Positions 1-8,399 of a stretch of 64,000 nucleotides of DNA are shown in pieces (positions within the stretch are counted from its first letter, which is position 1; each line of letters opens with the position of its first letter). The position numbers and the translations under genes were made by a program. The notes beneath the pieces were generated by a model. That model was not told the DNA's origin, searched no databases, and worked only from the letters and a program-made list of their open reading frames with translations. This DNA comes from DATBVX01 sp035263105 (GTDB taxonomy: Bacteria > Pseudomonadota > Gammaproteobacteria > Steroidobacterales > Steroidobacteraceae), in the NCBI GenBank assembly GCA_035263105.1, contig DATFRO010000066.1, positions 4,609 to 68,608 of the forward strand, written 5' to 3'.

Positions 1-1328
1 TCGCAGAAGACTTCCTTCCATGCATTCGGCACGCGCGCGCCTTCGGAGAGGATATCGAAGCGCATCGCCACCAGATCACCGTCGTCATCGAAGTAGAAAA
101 ACTCGTCGCGTGCACTCTTGTCGGTCTGCCCCGTCAACATCGGCAGCTGGTTGAACCCATCGAGATGCACTTTGAAGGTCTTGCCCCCGAACGCCGAGCC
201 CTTGAGCAACCGCTCCCTGACGCTGGTGTCTCCGGCGGCGGCCAGCAATGTCGGGAACCAGTCCAGGCCGGAGATCAGGCCGTTGTTGATCTCACCCGCC
301 TTGATCTTTCCGGGCCAGCGCACCATCGCTGGAACGCGGAAGGCTCCTTCCCAGTTCGAGTCCTTCTCGCTCCGGAACGGCGTATTCGCCGCATCAGGCC
401 ACGTAAAGAAGTTCGGGCCGTTGTCCGTGGTGAAAATGACAATGGTGTTGTCCTTGATGCCGGCGTCATCGACGGTCTTCAGCAGCTTGCCGACGTTCTG
501 GTCCATCTCCCACATGCCGTCGGCGTACTCGTGGCCTTTGCCGAGTCCGGCTTTGCCTTCGTATTCCGGCCGGACGTGCGTGAAGATGTGCATGCGCGTG
601 AAGTTCATCCAGACGAAGAACGGTGTCTTCGCCTGCGCCTGCTTCTGAATGTAGGCAATGGCCGCACCCGTCGTCTCGTCGTCGACGGTTTCCATCCGCT
701 TGCGAGTCAGTGGCCCCGTGTCCTCGATCTTGCCGTCGGCGAAGGTATGCAGCACGCCGCGCGGGTTGTAGAACTTGAGGAAATCGGGACTGTCCTTAAA
801 CCAATACGGGCGCTCCGGCTCCTCTTCCGCGTTCAAGTGGTAGAGGTTGCCGAAGAACTCGTCGAACCCGTGCTTGGTCGGCAGGAAACGGTCCTGGTCG
901 CCCAGGTGATTCTTGCCGAACTGCGCCGTCGCATAGCCGAGTGGTTTCAGGGCCTGGGCGATCGTGATGTCCCGGTCCTGCAGACCGGTGGGCGCGCCGG
1001 GCAATCCGACTTTCGACAGGCCGGTACGGAAGGGCGATTGCCCCGTGATGAAGCTCGAGCGCCCCGCCGTGCAGCTGTTCTCGGCGTAGTAGTCCGTGAA
1101 CATCATGCCTTCGCCGGCGATGCGGTCGATATTGGGGGTCTTGTAGCCGACCAGGCCGTGTGTGTACGCGCTGATGTTCGACTGCCCGACGTCGTCACCG
1201 AAGATCACCAGGATGTTCGGCTTGTTCTGGGCAAGCGCGGCGCTTGAACCGAGCACGCCTGCGACAGCGAGTGCTGCCACCAGCTTGCAATGTCCACGCC
1301 GTCGCACCACGATTTCTACGGATTTCAT
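1..1328 (-). CDS. Arylsulfatase (type I sulfatase), C-terminus cut by window edge
   Basis: Exported sulfatase that hydrolyses sulfate esters, probably in the periplasm. About 442 codons are present and the C-terminus lies outside the window. A basic N-terminus and hydrophobic segment ending in Ala-Leu-Ala form a signal peptide. The mature part opens with the metal-binding stretch NILVIFGDD. Residues 86-90 are CTAGR, a Cys-type formylglycine motif, although the usual proline is alanine. Other alkaline-phosphatase-superfamily segments follow (GKNHLGD, TDNGPN, WEGAFRVP). ATG at 1328 is chosen because a GGGAGG ribosome site precedes it and the signal peptide starts there. It lies 139 bp downstream of the receiver gene on the same strand, so regulation by that signalling cluster is possible. 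The substrate is unknown, and no maturase gene is in view. Confidence 0.9.
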   Translation of the reverse strand, partial: MKSVEIVVRRRGHCKLVAALAVAGVLGSSAALAQNKPNILVIFGDDVGQSNISAYTHGLVGYKTPNIDRIAGEGMMFTDYYAENSCTAGRSSFITGQSPFRTGLSKVGLPGAPTGLQDRDITIAQALKPLGYATAQFGKNHLGDQDRFLPTKHGFDEFFGNLYHLNAEEEPERPYWFKDSPDFLKFYNPRGVLHTFADGKIEDTGPLTRKRMETVDDETTGAAIAYIQKQAQAKTPFFVWMNFTRMHIFTHVRPEYEGKAGLGKGHEYADGMWEMDQNVGKLLKTVDDAGIKDNTIVIFTTDNGPNFFTWPDAANTPFRSEKDSNWEGAFRVPAMVRWPGKIKAGEINNGLISGLDWFPTLLAAAGDTSVRERLLKGSAFGGKTFKVHLDGFNQLPMLTGQTDKSARDEFFYFDDDGDLVAMRFDILSEGARVPNAWKEVFC

Positions 1329-1467
1329 GAAACCTCCCTGAGATGGGTCGCGTGCGGCCACGCGAACGCAGCCATCATGCGGACATGGCAACGACCGCAT
1401 GCTGCCCGTGAGCCGACCGTACAAACAATTGCACTAAAGGACAGGTCGGAACGTCGGGGACACACGC

Positions 1468-1884
1468 CTAGTGCGTCCGGAGTGCACCACTCACGGCCGC
1501 GAGGAGCTGACGGCCTCCGAAGGGTTTGGGGAGAAAGTCCGCGGCACCCGCGAGCTGCGCCTGCTTGCGTGCCTCGGGACCGTCGAAGGCCGTGATGAAG
1601 ATCACCGGCGAGTGGATGCCTGCATCCGTGAGCTGTCGCTGCAGGTCGAATCCTGATTGATCCGGCAGGTGCACATCGAGAATGAGACAGGCTGCTGATG
1701 ATGCGGCGCCGTCCTGGAGTAACTCCGCAGCGCTGGCAAAGGGACGTGCGTGAAAACCGGCGTTGTCGAGCGTGCGCGTGATCGCCTCACGCATGGCGGT
1801 GTCGTCGTCCACGACGACGATCGTGCGGCTCGCGTGGTTGAAGTCCCCAGCCGTCGCGCGGCTGGACTGGACGGGATCCGGCAT
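1468..1884 (-). CDS. Stand-alone receiver-domain response regulator (CheY-like)
   Basis: Single receiver domain of 138 residues with no output domain. The acidic pocket (VVVDDD, residues 24-28), the phospho-acceptor Asp70 in LILDVHLPD, the switch Thr (FITAF) and the conserved Lys (LPKPF) are all present, so it should be phosphorylatable. A 20-residue N-terminal tail precedes the domain. It lies about 100 bp downstream of a FixJ-type regulator and is probably in the same transcription unit. Lone receivers beside FixJ-type pairs often act as phosphate sinks or bind partner proteins. Which applies here cannot be told from sequence. Confidence 0.85.
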   Translation of the reverse strand: MPDPVQSSRATAGDFNHASRTIVVVDDDTAMREAITRTLDNAGFHARPFASAAELLQDGAASSAACLILDVHLPDQSGFDLQRQLTDAGIHSPVIFITAFDGPEARKQAQLAGAADFLPKPFGGRQLLAAVSGALRTH

Positions 1885-1985
1885 CCGCGCAGCTTGCCTG
1901 TGTCGGGCCCGTTCGAGAATTGCACTGTGGGCCAGTGCGGCATTGTCCGTTGGTGCAAGTCCCTTGGTGCGCGGACTGGCGCGAC

Positions 1986-2630
1986 TCAGCAGGTGCCGTC
2001 GGCAGGCTGGGAGCCCGCAACCCCGCGCAATTCATCGGCGAAATGCACCAGCTCGGCCACCGAGGCGGCTTGCATTTTTTGCATCACGTGCGCGCGGTGC
2101 GCCTTCACCGTGCGCTCGGCCGTGCCCAGTTCCGCCGCGATCTGCTTGTTGAGGCGTCCGACCACGATGCGTGCGAACACATCCCGCTCACGGGCCGTCA
2201 AGGCCGCATAGCGCTTGCGCAGCGCATCGCGACTGTGATGGATCTCGCGGCGGGCGGCATCGCGTTGCACGGCGCTCGCAACCGCGCTGAGCAGCGCGTC
2301 ACGCTGGACCGGCTTGGTGAGGAAGTCGACCGCGCCCGCCTTCATCGCGCGCACGCTGGTCGGCACATCGCCGTGTCCGGTGAGGAAGACGATCGGGAGC
2401 TGGTCCTCACGCTTGCGCAGCGCCTCCTGGAGCTCCAGTCCGCTCGGTCCGGGCATGCGGATATCGAGCACGATGCATCCGGGGTCATCGCATGGCGGCG
2501 CCAACAGCATCGCGCCAGCCGAAGGATAGCCGCGCACCGCGTAGCCGGCGGCGGTGAGCAGGCGTGCGAGCGCGGTACGCATCGAGTCGTCGTCATCTAC
2601 GACGTGGACAACAGGCGCCAGCTCGCTCAT
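1986..2630 (-). CDS. FixJ/NarL-type response regulator (receiver + LuxR HTH)
   Basis: Two-domain transcription regulator of 214 residues. Residues 7-125 are a receiver with phospho-acceptor Asp56 (CIVLDIRMPG), switch Thr in FLTGHGD and Lys in LTKPV. Residues about 140-205 are a LuxR-type helix-turn-helix (LTARERDVF, then GRLNKQIAAELGTAERTVKAH split across the helices). This arrangement is the FixJ/TodT family. The start overlaps the stop of the upstream sensor kinase by 4 bp, so the two are translationally coupled and form a cognate pair. Likely targets are its own operon and the downstream sulfatase, by position only. Confidence 0.9.
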   Translation of the reverse strand: MSELAPVVHVVDDDDSMRTALARLLTAAGYAVRGYPSAGAMLLAPPCDDPGCIVLDIRMPGPSGLELQEALRKREDQLPIVFLTGHGDVPTSVRAMKAGAVDFLTKPVQRDALLSAVASAVQRDAARREIHHSRDALRKRYAALTARERDVFARIVVGRLNKQIAAELGTAERTVKAHRAHVMQKMQAASVAELVHFADELRGVAGSQPADGTC

Positions 2631-4567
2631 ACGGCCGCCCTCACCCCGGTAACGATCCGCGGCGCCGCGCTTGCGACGCGGCGCCGCTCTTCGACCGGCG
2701 CGGCGGGCAGCGTGAAGTAGAACGTGGCGCCTCCCTGCAGGTTGTTCTCGCCCCAGATCCTGCCTTCGTGGGCCATGATGATGGAGCGCGCGATCGAAAG
2801 ACCGAGACCGAGCCCGCTCTCCTTGGTCGAGTAGAAGGAATCGAACAGGTGCGCGTGCAGCTGCGGCGAAATGCCGGTCCCGCTATCGACGACCGCCACC
2901 TCGACGCCACCTTCTCTCCTGCGGCTCTTGACCTTGATAGTGCGTGTGCCCTCCGGCATCTCCGCCATTGCATCCATGCCATTGAGCAACAGGTTGAGCA
3001 GCACTTGTTCGATGTGCACACGATCCGCGGCAACTACCGGGAGCCCTTCCTCGAGGTCGGTGCCGAGGCTGATGCCGCGCCGCCGCGCATTCTCGAGGAG
3101 CAGGCGCACGACATCGCTGATGGTCCGGTTGAGATCGAGCGGCTGAATCTCGAGTTCTCGCTTGCGCAGCAGGGTCCGCATGTGGCGGATCACTTCGCTG
3201 GCACGCAGGTCGTCCCGCCGGATGTCGGCCAGGATCTGGCGCACCTCGCCCAGCTGCGTCGGATCGCGATCGAGCAGCAGTTCGGCGGTGTCCGCGTTGC
3301 TCAGGATCGCGCCCAGCGGTTGATTGATCTCGTGTGCGATACCTGCCGTCAACTCGCCGACCATCGCCAGTCGCGCTGCATGCATCAGCTCGCTGCGCTG
3401 ATGATTGAGCTCGAGCTCCATTCGGTGCCGCCGCCGGCCCTGCAGTAAGAGGAGGGTCAGAAACAGGCACGTCAGGATGGCCGCGCCGGCGCCCGCAACG
3501 ATCGTCCAACGATTCAACTGCCAGAACGTGGGCGTCTGGAAGCGCACGTCACAGCCCGGCGGCAACCGGCTTCCCGGGATCGACCAGCGCGCGAGCTCGC
3601 GGGCATCGACTGTGCAGGCGGGCACTGGCGTCGGTGGCAGCGTCGCGGACTGTGGATCACGTCCTTCCAGGATGCGGGACGCCACCGTCCCGGCGATCCG
3701 CCCTTGCTCTTCCCAGCTCGACACCGAACCGCCGAGAATTCCGTGCCCCAGGTACGTGTCGAAGACACTGAAGATCGGCACGTGCGAGGCCTTGGTGAGC
3801 TGTTCGAGCACGTCACGAGGCAGGTAGCGCTGTCCGGAAGCATCGTTGAATACGCTTGTGAAGAGCACGACGCTGTCATCGGACAGCGCCGCCACGCTGT
3901 CGAGCATCTGCGCCACGGTCTGACTAGAGATCTGTTGCACGTCGACACCGCCGCGCAGGTTGCGCAGCTGGCGCTCGGCGCGGCCGAGCCAGTCCTGGTC
4001 GTAATCTGACGTCCCGCTGATGATGACAACATGGCGCGTGCCTGGCCGCAGGTGCAGTGCGAGCTCGACGGTACCGATGATGTCGAAACGCATCGGCACG
4101 CCGACGATCCCCGGATCGACACGCAGCGACAGGTCCTCTTCGGGGACACCGCTGAACACCACGGGTGTATCGGGCCACAGCTGCGCATGGTGTCGCCGCA
4201 CGAACTCGAGCGCCCCGCCGCGCACCGCGATAACCACGTTCGGTACCTTCGGCGTGTTCTGCCGGGGTATGACGCGCTCGTCGCGGGCTCCGTCCGCGGG
4301 ACGGCCGCGTAGGGAATCCAGGGTCTCGGAAGCGAATTCGACGCCGGGGCCCCATTCAGCGCGCAGCGCGGAACGAATCGCCTGGTCCTGCTCCACCATC
4401 GACGGCTCGAAGAGCTCGCCGCCATGCAGGATCAGCACCTGGTGCACGACGCCCGGGGCGCTTGACCCGCCAGCGGCGTCGGAAGGCGCCGGACCAAGCA
4501 GGCAAACAGCACTCGCCAACACGCAAGAACTCAGGGTCCGAGTGCGTTTGATGGCTCCTTCCCTCAC
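2627..4567 (-). CDS. Sensor histidine kinase with periplasmic ABC-substrate-binding-like sensor
   Basis: Membrane sensor kinase of 646 residues. After a signal peptide, residues about 40-320 form a periplasmic domain resembling the ABC substrate-binding family PF04392 (VLILHGGELFEPS, VPNVVIAV, TPVVFSGVPEEDL, VVIISGTSDYD). A single transmembrane helix spans about 355-376. The cytoplasmic part has a HisKA helix with His412 in AGIAHEINQPLG, an N box (LLLNGMDAM), G1 (DSGTGIS) and G2 (GLGLGLSIA), so it should be active. The GTG start at 4567 follows a GGAGGG ribosome site. It overlaps the FixJ-type regulator by 4 bp. The 202 bp upstream contain three palindromes that may be operators. The ligand is unknown. 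Confidence 0.88.
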   Translation of the reverse strand: MREGAIKRTRTLSSCVLASAVCLLGPAPSDAAGGSSAPGVVHQVLILHGGELFEPSMVEQDQAIRSALRAEWGPGVEFASETLDSLRGRPADGARDERVIPRQNTPKVPNVVIAVRGGALEFVRRHHAQLWPDTPVVFSGVPEEDLSLRVDPGIVGVPMRFDIIGTVELALHLRPGTRHVVIISGTSDYDQDWLGRAERQLRNLRGGVDVQQISSQTVAQMLDSVAALSDDSVVLFTSVFNDASGQRYLPRDVLEQLTKASHVPIFSVFDTYLGHGILGGSVSSWEEQGRIAGTVASRILEGRDPQSATLPPTPVPACTVDARELARWSIPGSRLPPGCDVRFQTPTFWQLNRWTIVAGAGAAILTCLFLTLLLLQGRRRHRMELELNHQRSELMHAARLAMVGELTAGIAHEINQPLGAILSNADTAELLLDRDPTQLGEVRQILADIRRDDLRASEVIRHMRTLLRKRELEIQPLDLNRTISDVVRLLLENARRRGISLGTDLEEGLPVVAADRVHIEQVLLNLLLNGMDAMAEMPEGTRTIKVKSRRREGGVEVAVVDSGTGISPQLHAHLFDSFYSTKESGLGLGLSIARSIIMAHEGRIWGENNLQGGATFYFTLPAAPVEERRRVASAAPRIVTGVRAAV

Positions 4568-4610
4568 CGTCCCTCCAATGCAACCGCAGGTTCCGGCCTC
4601 TCTGTATTGT

Positions 4611-4673
4611 TTTCGCTATTGCGAAACCAGCCTGCGCGCCTTTGACGCAATGTTTACATTGCAATCATTGCAA
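4611..4673. promoter_or_regulatory. Cluster of three palindromes upstream of the sensor kinase
   Basis: The 202-bp gap ahead of the kinase gene contains three perfect inverted repeats: TTTCGC-tatt-GCGAAA (4611-4626), GCAATG-ttta-CATTGC (4647-4662) and TTGCAAT-c-ATTGCAA (4659-4673). The last two overlap. Such clustering in AT-rich sequence within a GC-rich genome is typical of operator sites. No confident -35/-10 pair was identified. The binder could be the FixJ-type regulator of this operon, or another factor. Confidence 0.5.
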
Positions 4674-4769
4674 GTCCACCATCACCGCGGTTTTACCGCC
4701 GCTTGTAGGACGGTGGGGCTGAGGGTCGAAGGGGGACGAACCCGTCGGGCGCGTCCCCCGCGCGGGAGG

Positions 4770-5267
4770 TCAGGGCTGGCCGACGAGAGGCGCGTTCGAG
4801 AGCACGTTGAGATCGAGGACGGTCGCGATCTCGTTTTCGATCTGCAGGAACTGCGCCGCGCGCACCGGTGAAACCGCGCGCCCGATCTTGCCCGCGTAGG
4901 TCTCCCACAGGCTGATCCGCTCGTGCTGCATCTTGAGCCAGCGCTGCGTGAGCTGCTTGGCCTGGTCGGGGTCGAACTTGGTCGCGCTCTGCGCGATGGT
5001 GAAATCGTTGGCGAACTTGAGGCGCTTGTCGCTGAAGGCGTTGAGCTTCTTCTCGTACTCCTCATAAATGGGCCAGAACTTCTGCGCCTCGCCGTCGCTC
5101 AGCTTCATCACCTCCTCGATGGTCTGCTTCTTCGCGCTGTTGAAGTCGGCGCGATACTTCTCGAGGAGTGCTTGAGTCTGTGCGTCCTGCGCCGCCGCCA
5201 CCCCGGCCGCGCCCAGCAGCGAGATTCCCAGCAGCACCGCCATTGTCCTGCGCATCCACGTGCTCAT
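4770..5267 (-). CDS. Small exported helical protein of unknown function
   Basis: Protein of 165 residues with a clear signal peptide (MRRTMAVLLGISLLGAAG, cleavage after AAAQ). The mature part is charged and predicted helical, with repeated Lys/Glu and Gln-rich segments (KLSDGEAQKFWPIYEEYEKK, LTQRWLKMQHERISLWETY). It superficially resembles Spy/CpxP-like periplasmic proteins but lacks their LTxxQ signature, so no family is assigned. ATG at 5267 is preferred over an upstream ATG because AGGAG sits 8 bp before it. It is last in a minus-strand run with the DUF2950 and DUF3300 genes, 20 bp behind DUF2950, and is probably co-transcribed with them. Confidence 0.8.
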   Translation of the reverse strand: MSTWMRRTMAVLLGISLLGAAGVAAAQDAQTQALLEKYRADFNSAKKQTIEEVMKLSDGEAQKFWPIYEEYEKKLNAFSDKRLKFANDFTIAQSATKFDPDQAKQLTQRWLKMQHERISLWETYAGKIGRAVSPVRAAQFLQIENEIATVLDLNVLSNAPLVGQP

Positions 5268-5287
5268 GGTCGTTACTCCTGTTTCAG

Positions 5288-6238
5288 TCAACCGGCCGGA
5301 GCCGCGTTCGCATCACCCTCGCGCTTCCAGGTTCCGTCCGGATCGAACACGTTCATTTCTCCGGCGAGCTTCTCCGTGTCCTTACCCAGATCCTTGGAGA
5401 ACACGACGCCGTCGTGATTGACGACGAACGTCATCACACCGCTGTTGCCGTAGTCCGCCGGGTACGCGATCAGACCAAAGCCGCCAATCATGCGGTCGTG
5501 CACGATGTAGTCGTAGGCGCCGCCCTTGGCGTTGGAGCCCTGACCCTTGAGGATCCGGTAGTAGTAGCCGTAGAACGGTTGAGGCTTTCCGGACTCCTGT
5601 TTCCCGTAGCCGGCGGCGCGCGCATTTGCGTACGCCGGGCCGAGCGGGCTCGGCACCTCTGCAACGCCTGCTTCCCAGTAGAGGCCATCGCGCTTTCCCG
5701 GCGTGCTGATCAGCAGTTGTGCGTAGTGCAACAGCGGGTCGTCGTCCGGGTCGCGCGCGTAGTACTCGCGCTGCGCATCTACGTAGGCGAGGCAGGCCTG
5801 GATGGCCGACAGCTCGTTGCGTCCCACGCGTCGATCGACGATCTCCTCGACGCCTTCGCCATCGTCGAAGCGCCACTTGCCACTCTCCTGGACCAGCGGG
5901 AACGGAAACGGCCACTCATCCGAACCGACTTCCAGGATCTGCGCGCCGTCATCGCGCGTCGCGAGCTTGTGCGACTGCGTGTAGAGATCCACGAAGCGCT
6001 GCCCGGTGTTGCGGTCCTGTACCGGATCGCCGGAGTCGAAAAGCGGTTTCGCCTCTTTTCCGAGCACCCGCAGCAGCTGATTGGTGTTTCCGGACTTCAC
6101 CGCTGCCATGAGCGCATCTACCGCCTCCTGCGGCGAAGCGTACGTTCTCTGTTTCCCGACGAGATCACAGGCGCTGACGAGCAGCAGCATGGCGCTGGCC
6201 GGAAGGAGGATCCGTGTGAGCACGACTTGCAGTTTCAT
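5288..6238 (-). CDS. DUF2950 family exported lipoprotein-like protein
   Basis: 316-residue protein matching the DUF2950 family in its conserved blocks (FASPQEAVDAL-like start, LYWE, QPFYGYYYRILKGQG, YPADYGNSGVMTF, FDPDGTW). An N-terminal hydrophobic segment ends in LLLVSAC, which reads as a lipobox, so membrane anchoring is likely. Function is unknown. DUF2950 genes commonly sit beside DUF3300 genes, as here (14 bp apart). ATG at 6238 is chosen because GGAGG lies 8 bp upstream; two earlier in-frame ATGs are badly spaced or overlap the neighbour. Confidence 0.85.
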   Translation of the reverse strand: MKLQVVLTRILLPASAMLLLVSACDLVGKQRTYASPQEAVDALMAAVKSGNTNQLLRVLGKEAKPLFDSGDPVQDRNTGQRFVDLYTQSHKLATRDDGAQILEVGSDEWPFPFPLVQESGKWRFDDGEGVEEIVDRRVGRNELSAIQACLAYVDAQREYYARDPDDDPLLHYAQLLISTPGKRDGLYWEAGVAEVPSPLGPAYANARAAGYGKQESGKPQPFYGYYYRILKGQGSNAKGGAYDYIVHDRMIGGFGLIAYPADYGNSGVMTFVVNHDGVVFSKDLGKDTEKLAGEMNVFDPDGTWKREGDANAAPAG

Positions 6239-6252
6239 TCGCATGCCCTCCT

Positions 6253-7539
6253 TCAACGCCGCCGGCCGCCGCCGCCGCGAGACATGCCTCCGGCTGACCG
6301 GCTCGACATGCCACGACTGCTGGCCGCCCGCGTGCCGCTGCCGCTGTTCATCCCGCGAAACGCATCGGACGACCTGCTGCGGTCGTTGAAGCTGGAGCCA
6401 CCGCCGCTTCGATCGCGGCTCTGTCCCCCGAGGTCCCGGCTTTGGCCGCCGACATCACGGCTCTGTCCCCCGAGATCGCGATTGCCAGCATCGCGCGTCT
6501 GGCCGCCAAGCTGGTTACCCTGCGTATCCCGCATGTTGCCGGCGCCTTCACGGTTGATCTGCTCGCGACCCTGCTCGGCCCGGCCGCGGAACTCGTCGCG
6601 CGACTGCACCGCCTGCTGGTTGCTGCCCCGGTTGAACTTCTGCTGCGTGGCGTTATCGCGATACTGCACACCCTTGCGATGATCGGGGTTGTGTTGCCAC
6701 GTCTGCGAGTTGTTCCGCACGTTGGTATTGCGGTTATTGATGTTGGTGTTGCGGTTGTTGATGTCCGTGCGGTTGAAGTTGTTGTAGTTGTTGACGTTGA
6801 TGTCGACGTCGCTGTGACCCCAATTGCAGCCGCCCCAGAGCGCGGATCCGACGGCAACGCCCACGCTGAAAGAGAAAAAAGCCGCGCCCGGCGGATACAC
6901 CGGATACGGCGGATAGGCCGGATATGGCCACGCGCCGTAGACCACGGTGGGGTTGTACTGCGGAACGTAGACCACTTGTGGATCGGACGGCTCGATCGTG
7001 ATGATCGTCGTGCTGGCCGCCGTCGACCCGGCCGGCGCCGGTTCAGTCTTGACCGTCTGCTCCTTGGAACTCTTGAGGTTTCCTTCCTTCTGCGCCTTGG
7101 CACGCAGGCGCTGCACAGCGTCCATGACGTCCTTCTGCTGCGCCAGGAAGGCATCGCCCAGCTTCTGCGTCCAGTCGAGTTTGTCGCTCATCATCGTAAT
7201 CACGTCCGGGAAGGCGGTAAGCGACTTGACGGCCGGATCCCAGCTCTGCTTCTCCATGGCCGCGGAGAGCGCATCACCGGTCACCTTCGGATTTTCCTTC
7301 GACCAGCGCGCCGCCTCGACGATCTCCAGTGGGTACGTGGACGCCATGAAGATCTGCGCCAGCAACGAATCGGGGAAGAGCGCGATGGGCGCGACGATCT
7401 GGTCGAGCTCTTCGGGCTTGAACGTAGGCGCCGGCGGCTGCTGTTGCTGCGTGTCCTGCGCCAGAACCGAGAGGCTCATGGCTGCGCAAAGCCACAAGCA
7501 TCGTGTCACCTTCGTCACGAACGAGCGTGCGAGCTTCAT
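6253..7539 (-). CDS. DUF3300 family exported protein with low-complexity tail
   Basis: 428-residue protein of unknown function. After a signal peptide, residues about 40-190 carry the DUF3300 domain (LDQIVAPIALFPDSLLAQI, STYPLEIVEAARW, NPKVTGDAL, SWDPAVKSLTAFPDVI, VVYVPQYNPTVVYG). A Pro/Tyr-rich and hydrophobic patch follows. The C-terminal 190 residues are Asn-, Gln-, Arg- and Gly-rich, with short repeats such as NNRNTN and GGQSRD, and end in a Gly/Arg tail. The tail is probably disordered and positively charged, and could touch the cell wall or LPS. The start at 7539 follows GAGGTGAG. It pairs with DUF2950 downstream. Confidence 0.87.
   Translation of the reverse strand: MKLARSFVTKVTRCLWLCAAMSLSVLAQDTQQQQPPAPTFKPEELDQIVAPIALFPDSLLAQIFMASTYPLEIVEAARWSKENPKVTGDALSAAMEKQSWDPAVKSLTAFPDVITMMSDKLDWTQKLGDAFLAQQKDVMDAVQRLRAKAQKEGNLKSSKEQTVKTEPAPAGSTAASTTIITIEPSDPQVVYVPQYNPTVVYGAWPYPAYPPYPVYPPGAAFFSFSVGVAVGSALWGGCNWGHSDVDINVNNYNNFNRTDINNRNTNINNRNTNVRNNSQTWQHNPDHRKGVQYRDNATQQKFNRGSNQQAVQSRDEFRGRAEQGREQINREGAGNMRDTQGNQLGGQTRDAGNRDLGGQSRDVGGQSRDLGGQSRDRSGGGSSFNDRSRSSDAFRGMNSGSGTRAASSRGMSSRSAGGMSRGGGGRRR
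6405..6515 (-). repeat. GGQSRD-coding degenerate repeats in the DUF3300 gene
   Basis: This stretch encodes several copies of a GGQSRD-like hexapeptide (LGGQSRD, VGGQSRD, LGGQTRD). The DNA shows matching degenerate 18-27 bp repeats. Such repeats can expand or contract in frame. Confidence 0.6.
6721..6762 (-). repeat. Two 21-bp tandem repeats coding NNRNTN
   Basis: Two adjacent 21-bp units, differing at 2 positions, encode the Asn-rich repeat of the DUF3300 protein. Confidence 0.6.
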
Positions 7540-7581
7540 GTGCTCACCTCGCAAGGTTGGAGGGCCGCCGCTAACCCCACA

Positions 7582-8154
7582 TCACTTCGCGGGTGGATTG
7601 GGGAAGTTGCTGAAGATCTGCGCCACCACCGCATCGATGGCTGGCCCGGGGTTCTTACGCATTTCGTCGCTGATCCGCCCATTGGCTACACCCTGCCATG
7701 CGAGCTGGTCCTTCTTCGCGTCAACCAGATCGATGCTGAGCGTGCCTTCGCGGTAGTTGTACGTCTGGATGTCCTGCGGATAGCCGGCCCATGCGCCGTA
7801 GTAACCCGCGCGATACCCGTAGAAGCCAACCGGAGCTGCGGGAGTCGACTGGATCTCCTGCTTCTCCTGCACCTTGACGTAGAAGTTCACCTTGAGGTCG
7901 GGATTCGACTCTTCGTAGCGATACCCCTTCGCCTCGAGCTGCGTGCGCGTCGCCTGCTTGAGGCGACTGGTGATGATCGTCGAGTACTGAGCCCGATCGG
8001 TCGCCAGGGCATCGAAGAAGCCGAACGTCTTGTATGACGCCATGTCCGCTGACGGGTCCTTGTCCACGCGGATGTCGGGCCCTGTTGCACAACTCGCGAG
8101 ACCCAGCACGCCAGCAAGGACGACGGCAGATCCGGCACTGCGGAGATATTGCAT
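7582..8154 (-). CDS. DUF4136 family lipoprotein
   Basis: 190-residue lipoprotein with the lipobox LASC at residues 19-22. The mature part matches DUF4136 (DPSADMASYKTFGF, LKQATRTQLEAKGY, NPDLKVNFYVK, GTLSIDLVDAKKDQLAWQG, VAQIFSNFP). These proteins are small envelope lipoproteins of unknown role, related in layout to NlpE/LptE-like beta folds. A good ribosome site (AAGGGAAG) precedes the ATG. It is the first gene of the minus-strand envelope run and is divergent from a second lipoprotein gene. The 245-bp gap between them must hold both promoters. Confidence 0.87.
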   Translation of the reverse strand: MQYLRSAGSAVVLAGVLGLASCATGPDIRVDKDPSADMASYKTFGFFDALATDRAQYSTIITSRLKQATRTQLEAKGYRYEESNPDLKVNFYVKVQEKQEIQSTPAAPVGFYGYRAGYYGAWAGYPQDIQTYNYREGTLSIDLVDAKKDQLAWQGVANGRISDEMRKNPGPAIDAVVAQIFSNFPNPPAK

Positions 8155-8399
8155 AAGGACTTCCCTTGTGATGATCCGTGTAGACGGCGTCGTGAATCGA
8201 AGGCCGCTCGTTGAGGTTGTGCCGCGAACCTAGCACAGCCGTGCAGGACGTAAAATTGCCATTTGAGGCAACTCGCCGCTCGCACGCTCGTCCAATAGCC
8301 CCGTGCCCGATTGCGTCCGACGAAGCGACCGCGCTAGGCTCGCCGCGCCGCGGCGAAATGGCCGAGTGCCAGCGCGCGACCCCCGCCCCCAGGAATCCC

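Noticed and set aside
165..1247. 360-codon open frame on the plus strand
   Set aside because: Antisense shadow of the sulfatase, which has the catalytic motif, signal peptide and ribosome site.
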